Assembly (NCBI GenBank): GCA_964343305.1
Contig: CAYFJO010000191.1
Span: forward strand, 1-19,697
From: CAYFJO01 sp964343305
GTDB taxonomy: Bacteria; Planctomycetota; Planctomycetia; Pirellulales; Pirellulaceae
Direction of reading: 5' to 3'
DNA length: 19,697 bases
Of the stretch, positions 16,021 to 19,697 are shown one piece after another (the stretch's first letter is position 1; each line of letters opens with the position of its first letter). Position numbers and translations under genes: made by a program. Under the pieces are notes generated by a model, which ran no database searches, was not told the origin of the DNA, and worked only from the letters and a program-made list of their open reading frames with translations.

Positions 16021-16577
16021 CGACTTGTGACTCGACGGGGGCCGCGGTGGAGCGTCTTCGATCCCGGAGGATGGACGATTGCTTTGCGCTGGATTTCATC
16101 GATCGCGTCGAGAGGTTGATAATCGGGCATCCGCGGCAGATATTCGCGCAACGCGTCAAGAAAACTGTCGCGATGAAACGCTGAGTTAAACCAAACCTGG
16201 TCGGCGGCCAACGCGGTGGTTAGATTCGTGAAAGCGAAATGCAGATCGCGTTCGCGCGGGTCTTGGTTCGGGTAGGTGAGCTGATTTTCGTGAAAATAGG
16301 CGACGGCCGGCAACTCGGCGACCGCGCGCGGTGCGAGTCCCTGAAACTCCGCCAGATTCAGCATGTCGCTGGCGAAGACCGCGTCCCACGACTCTCCGTT
16401 CGCCACGTGCTGGCGTACATCTTCCGCAAATGTAATGGCGGCGTGCCGCATCCGCCACTTCCATTTGTGTGCCGGCAAACTGAGCACTGTCCAATCGTGG
16501 ATACTGTGTGAAATCCATCCGTCGAGAAACGCTTGATGACTGCCGCCGTAATAGGGTTCGAGGGCGAGTATTAGCAT
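16017..16577 (-). CDS. N-terminal half of a split tRNA-queuosine mannosyltransferase-like protein (DUF3524 domain)
   Basis: A 186-residue frame starting MLILALEPYYGGSHQAFLDG, typical of the DUF3524 domain of GTDC1/QTMAN-type enzymes, which in vertebrates mannosylate queuosine in tRNA-Asp. WKWRMRHAA, VAYFHENQLTYP and FNSAFHRDSF are also family-like. The last residues, KTLHRGPRRVTSR, do not fit. At the CCC run at 16063-16065 one extra base would change PPGSKTLH to PPGIEDAPP and join this frame to the downstream half. I infer one ancestral protein of about 374 residues broken by a single-base deletion or by a homopolymer sequencing error. The start has no obvious Shine-Dalgarno sequence. It is transcribed in the same direction as the CHAT gene, 141 bases after it. 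Confidence 0.8.
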   Translation of the reverse strand: MLILALEPYYGGSHQAFLDGWISHSIHDWTVLSLPAHKWKWRMRHAAITFAEDVRQHVANGESWDAVFASDMLNLAEFQGLAPRAVAELPAVAYFHENQLTYPNQDPRERDLHFAFTNLTTALAADQVWFNSAFHRDSFLDALREYLPRMPDYQPLDAIDEIQRKAIVHPPGSKTLHRGPRRVTSR

Positions 16578-16655
16578 GGATGGAGATTTGCCGGTTTTCC
16601 TTTCGCTGCAAGCATATCAATCCATTAAGGCGAGCGGCAGATGAATTCTTACCCG

Positions 16656-16715
16656 CCGTAGTGGAATTCGCCAGAATTCCTTTCCCTGAGGGAATTCTGG
16701 CGAATTCCACTACGG
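16656..16715. repeat. Palindromic element, family D: perfect 25-bp inverted repeat after the CHAT gene
   Basis: Arms at 16656-16680 and 16691-16715 are perfect reverse complements with a ten-base spacer. Each arm contains an inner hairpin, GGAATTC-GCCA-GAATTCC. The element is bounded by GTAG and CTAC, two bases inside each end, and shares the core TTCGCCAGAA with family C. It ends 3 bases past the CHAT stop codon and could act as a transcript 3' end, though it lacks a U-tract. Confidence 0.93.
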
Positions 16716-16718
16716 AAA

Positions 16719-19697
16719 TCAGGTTGTGAGTTGCTCCAGCAGCAACACGATCTCGACGGCATCGTCGTAGTCGATGTCGGGATCGTCGGCCAAGGCGGGG
16801 TCGCGGGAACCGGCCAGGATTGCTTGCAAGGCGGGGACGAGGGCGCGAAGGTAGTCGGGCGATTCGGGATCGGCGGCGAACTGTTCGAGTTGCGAGGCGA
16901 CGTCGTCGGTTTGGCTCTCGGTGATCGCTTGGTGGACGAGGGCGCAGAGTTGTGGCCCGGCGCCGTGGGTGACCTGGCCGCGCTGGCGGCGGTAGTCGGC
17001 ATAGACGGCGATCGCCTGTCGGCGGGCCTGGGCAGCGGCCGCGGTGTTGCCGACCGCGCGTTCGAGATCGGTGAGGATGTTGAACGTTTTCCACGGCTGG
17101 GCGGCGAGGCCAAAGGGACGGTTGCACTTGATCGCCCGGTCGATTTCCCGCCGCGCCTCGTCATGGCGACCGAGGGCGACGAGTTCGTCGGCGATGTTGC
17201 TGCGAGTGAGCCCTTCCTTGGCGAGATCGCCCAGTTTGTCGAAAATGTCCGCCGCCTGGCGATAGTAGCGGACGGCGTCCTCACGGCGGCCGATCAAGGC
17301 GTTGAGGTTGCCGAGTTGGCCGAGGGTGCTGGCCTCGCCTTTGCAGTTCCGCTCGCGGACCTTGATCGCCAACGACTGCTGATAGGCCCGCTCGGCGTCG
17401 TCGTATTGCTTCGCTTCCTGGTGGACCATGCCGATCTGATGCCAGGCCGTGGCGACCCCGGCCGGTTCGCCGAGTTGCTCCTTGATCCGGCGGTCCTCGC
17501 GCCAGTGAGCGAGGGCGTCGGGATAGCGTTTCTGCAACATCCGCACCGTGCCGAGTTGGCCGGTATTCGTGGCGACTGAACGTGGATCGTTGCGGGATTT
17601 CGCGGCTTCGATCGTCTGCTCGTACAACGCGGCGGCCTCGTCGAGTTGGCCGAGAAGCATCAGGCAATCCGCCTTTTCGGTCAGGCTGACCGCCGCCATC
17701 CGCGCGGCGCTGGCATTTCCGTCGTCGGCCAGGCGGGCGAACCGCGTGTGGGCCTCGTCCAAGGGCGCGATCGCCGCCTGGGATTCCCCGCCCATTTGCA
17801 GCGCGCGACCGAGCCTAACGTGTGCCATCGCCGCATCGGAGGTCGCTTCTGGGAAGGCGTCGTCGGGAACGGCGGCGGCTTGGTCGACCAGACGGCGGGC
17901 GGCGGCCAGCGCGGCGGGGAAGTTGCCGGACTGGAGCAGGCGGTCAATCGCGGCGGATTCGGCGTTGAAGCGAGCGTGGCTCCAGGGGGCGTTGGGATGG
18001 TCGAGCAACCGGCTGGCCGCCTCGCGGACCGCCACCGCACGGGCCAACGCGCGGCGACGACCGAGATTGGCGAGCAAGGCTTCAAGATCGGTTGCCTGGT
18101 TGATGATTTCGTCGAGCGACACCGGCGGGACGGACGGATCGTCGGCTTGCGCCCATTGCCAGCGTTGCTCCAATGCCGCCGTCAAGTTCGGCAATTCCAG
18201 CAGCGTGAGCAGCGCGGCCCGGTGAGCGTCCTTGGTCTTCTGCTGGTAAAGATGCCCGGTCAATTGCCGCATCGCCTCGGCCCAGACGACCAGCCGTTCT
18301 GCCGCGACCGCATCGTCGAGTTCCCGCCGCAAGTACGGACACAACGCCGCATGGAACTGCAGATGCCCATAGGCAACCTGATCCGCCAAACCGACCGCTT
18401 CGAGTTGCTCGGCAAGATGCACTTCCTCGTTGTTCTGGTAGTCCAACCCGAGCACCTCTGCGATGACGTAACCATGCCCGCCGCCGTGGAACAACCCCAG
18501 TGGGCCGAGTTTCGCCCGCACGTCTTCAGGCAATCGTCGCAGGGAAAGTTCCACCGAAGCGAACAGCGAACGCTCGCGGTCGTCGGGATAGCGATCGTGC
18601 AGGCGCTGCATCACGTGGCCGATGTCTTCGGTCGCCGCTCGTAGCCCGCCGCGTCCGACTTCTTCGGCCAGCAGCTTCAAACTGCGGGCGTGACAGTTGA
18701 CCGTCTCGACCAGCCGCTCTACCTGCTCGGTCGTCTCCGGGTCGTCTTCTTCCGGCCGCCACTTGCCCTCGCCCAATACGCGGCCGACCAGCTCGATCGC
18801 CTCGTGCCGCGTCAGCCGGTCAATCGGCAGCACGGCCCGCTTCAGCCCAAACGGTTCCGGCAGACGGACGCGCGACGTGAAGATCAACCGTGTCTCGCCG
18901 ACTTGTTCCAGCTCCGCCGCCAAGGTCAGCACCGCGTCGAGCAGTTCGGGATCGAAAGCGGCGTCCAGAACGCTCTCTTCGTAGCCACGCTCACCAGAGC
19001 GTGGGGCCTTCTCGCAATCGTCCACGTTCTGGCGAACGTAGCTACGGTCGGGAGGAACGATTGATTCGAGGTTGTCCAAGACGATGACGACGCGGTCGTC
19101 CTGCAACGCGCGACGCACCAGCAGTTCGGCTTGCTCGGCGCTAACGCCCGCCGCCGATTCAAAGCCGGGCACCAGTTGCCCGCCGATCGACCACAACACG
19201 GCCCGCGCGTCGGTCAGGTGTTCGACGCTGACGAACGCCGCCCGATCGCAGCGCTGTGTCGCCACCAGCCAGCGGGCTAGCTCCGCGGCCAACGTCGTCT
19301 TGCCCTCGCCCCCTTCGCCCAAAAACAGCACGTACCGGCGGTCGCTCGCCGGGCCGAACAACATCCGCTCGGCGGCCAGCAACTGGCGGCTGCGGCCAAC
19401 AAACGTGTGCGGCGGCTCGGCGGGCACTTCGCCCAGCGCCAACTGGCGACCGCGGGCCAGGATCGCCGCAAGCTGGGCGTCGGGCACTTCGGTGACCAGC
19501 GGCGGATCGGCCTGTTCCTGGAACAAGATCGGCACGAACCAATCCTGCAATTGCAATTGGCCGCCGATCGATCGGCCTCGATTAGGGTCGCCGTGCAAAG
19601 CCTGCTGACCCGCCAACATCGCCTCGCCAATCCGTCGGCCGCGGACCAGTTCCTGGTAAAACACGTCGACGAATCGCCGCGCCGTCTCGACCAACAC
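16719..19697 (-). CDS. CHAT / NB-ARC (STAND) ATPase / TPR protein, N-terminus outside the window
   Basis: At least 992 residues, open at the right edge; the first GTG codon is internal. Residues 1-65 (GEAMLAGQQALHGDPNRG ... LQDWFVPILFQE) are the end of a CHAT domain, a caspase-like protease fold, whose catalytic His/Cys must lie beyond the window. Then come FVGR (99-102), the P-loop GEGGEGKTT (127-135), Walker B VVIVLDNLE (203-211) and LIFTSR (271-276), marking an NB-ARC-type STAND ATPase. A winged-helix/helical section follows, then TPR repeats over about 590-960 (LGTVRMLQKRYPDALAHW, IGMVHQEAKQYDDAERAYQQ, LGNLNALIGRREDAVRYYRQ). The design is a ligand-sensing switch that unleashes a protease. 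Related architectures serve in bacterial immunity or programmed cell death, but none is proven here. Residues 218-240 are encoded by a palindromic element. Confidence 0.92.
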   Translation of the reverse strand: MLVETARRFVDVFYQELVRGRRIGEAMLAGQQALHGDPNRGRSIGGQLQLQDWFVPILFQEQADPPLVTEVPDAQLAAILARGRQLALGEVPAEPPHTFVGRSRQLLAAERMLFGPASDRRYVLFLGEGGEGKTTLAAELARWLVATQRCDRAAFVSVEHLTDARAVLWSIGGQLVPGFESAAGVSAEQAELLVRRALQDDRVVIVLDNLESIVPPDRSYVRQNVDDCEKAPRSGERGYEESVLDAAFDPELLDAVLTLAAELEQVGETRLIFTSRVRLPEPFGLKRAVLPIDRLTRHEAIELVGRVLGEGKWRPEEDDPETTEQVERLVETVNCHARSLKLLAEEVGRGGLRAATEDIGHVMQRLHDRYPDDRERSLFASVELSLRRLPEDVRAKLGPLGLFHGGGHGYVIAEVLGLDYQNNEEVHLAEQLEAVGLADQVAYGHLQFHAALCPYLRRELDDAVAAERLVVWAEAMRQLTGHLYQQKTKDAHRAALLTLLELPNLTAALEQRWQWAQADDPSVPPVSLDEIINQATDLEALLANLGRRRALARAVAVREAASRLLDHPNAPWSHARFNAESAAIDRLLQSGNFPAALAAARRLVDQAAAVPDDAFPEATSDAAMAHVRLGRALQMGGESQAAIAPLDEAHTRFARLADDGNASAARMAAVSLTEKADCLMLLGQLDEAAALYEQTIEAAKSRNDPRSVATNTGQLGTVRMLQKRYPDALAHWREDRRIKEQLGEPAGVATAWHQIGMVHQEAKQYDDAERAYQQSLAIKVRERNCKGEASTLGQLGNLNALIGRREDAVRYYRQAADIFDKLGDLAKEGLTRSNIADELVALGRHDEARREIDRAIKCNRPFGLAAQPWKTFNILTDLERAVGNTAAAAQARRQAIAVYADYRRQRGQVTHGAGPQLCALVHQAITESQTDDVASQLEQFAADPESPDYLRALVPALQAILAGSRDPALADDPDIDYDDAVEIVLLLEQLTT
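18981..19045. repeat. Palindromic element, family C copy 2 (GTAG...CTAC), inside the NB-ARC ATPase
   Basis: Arms of 24 bases at 18981-19004 and 19022-19045 match at 20 of 24 positions, with a 17-base spacer. The arm core TTCGCCAGAA and the GTAG/CTAC ends match copy 1 at 15331-15382. It is translated as about SYVRQNVDDCEKAPRSGERG between Walker B and the sensor strand. Confidence 0.9.

Noticed and set aside
16186..17127. Minus-strand open frame of 313 codons
   Set aside because: It is very rich in Arg/Pro and crosses the mannosyltransferase and CHAT genes in another frame; a shadow of G/C-rich coding sequence.
16731..17579. Plus-strand open frame of 282 codons opposite the CHAT/TPR gene
   Set aside because: It lies antisense to well-supported TPR repeats and its product has no recognisable domain.

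Overview
The window looks like a chromosomal segment from a planctomycete, most likely of the Pirellulaceae. The grounds are two type I sulfatases, small membrane proteins with the NPYEPP and FSLRKF signatures, a WD40 protein with the C-terminal helical domain common in that phylum, a CHAT/STAND/TPR giant, and many palindromic repeats. This is recognition by eye; no database was searched.

Layout. 1-1076 (+) is the 3' part of a sulfatase whose last residues look frameshifted. 1073-1616 (-) holds two small membrane proteins. 1980-7089 (+) is a probable exported-protein operon: an oversized secretin of about 1240 residues, a lipoprotein and a BON-domain protein. 7090-7416 is gene-poor and carries the remnant of a retropepsin-like protease on the minus strand. 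7417-9844 (+) holds an unrecognised membrane-anchored protein, interrupted by an in-frame TGA, and a DUF2330-type protein. 9885-11438 (-) is a secreted WD40 protein. 11682-11945 (+) is a 3' remnant of a second DUF2330 gene. From 12038 to the right end everything reads leftward: prolyl-tRNA synthetase, sulfatase, a split tRNA-queuosine mannosyltransferase-like gene, and a CHAT/NB-ARC/TPR protein that runs off the window.

The most striking pattern is a set of palindromic elements. Several consist of two inverted hairpins bounded by GTAG and CTAC (or close variants), the architecture of REPINs/BIMEs. Three of them lie inside open reading frames and are translated in frame: in the signal-peptide regions of the DUF2330 protein and of the sulfatase, and between Walker B and the sensor strand of the NB-ARC ATPase. 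A fourth is a perfect 25-bp inverted repeat 3 bp after the CHAT gene stop. A cluster of four related short hairpins fills the gap upstream of proS. This resembles the translated palindromic elements of Rickettsia, but the sequences and probable mechanism differ.

Three genes show what look like single-base lesions: a TTT run in sulfatase 1, a TGA in the 7417 gene, and a CCC run in the mannosyltransferase. Either this lineage tolerates gene decay or the assembly has small errors; raw reads would decide. No tRNA, rRNA, CRISPR array, transposase or complete mobile element was seen.
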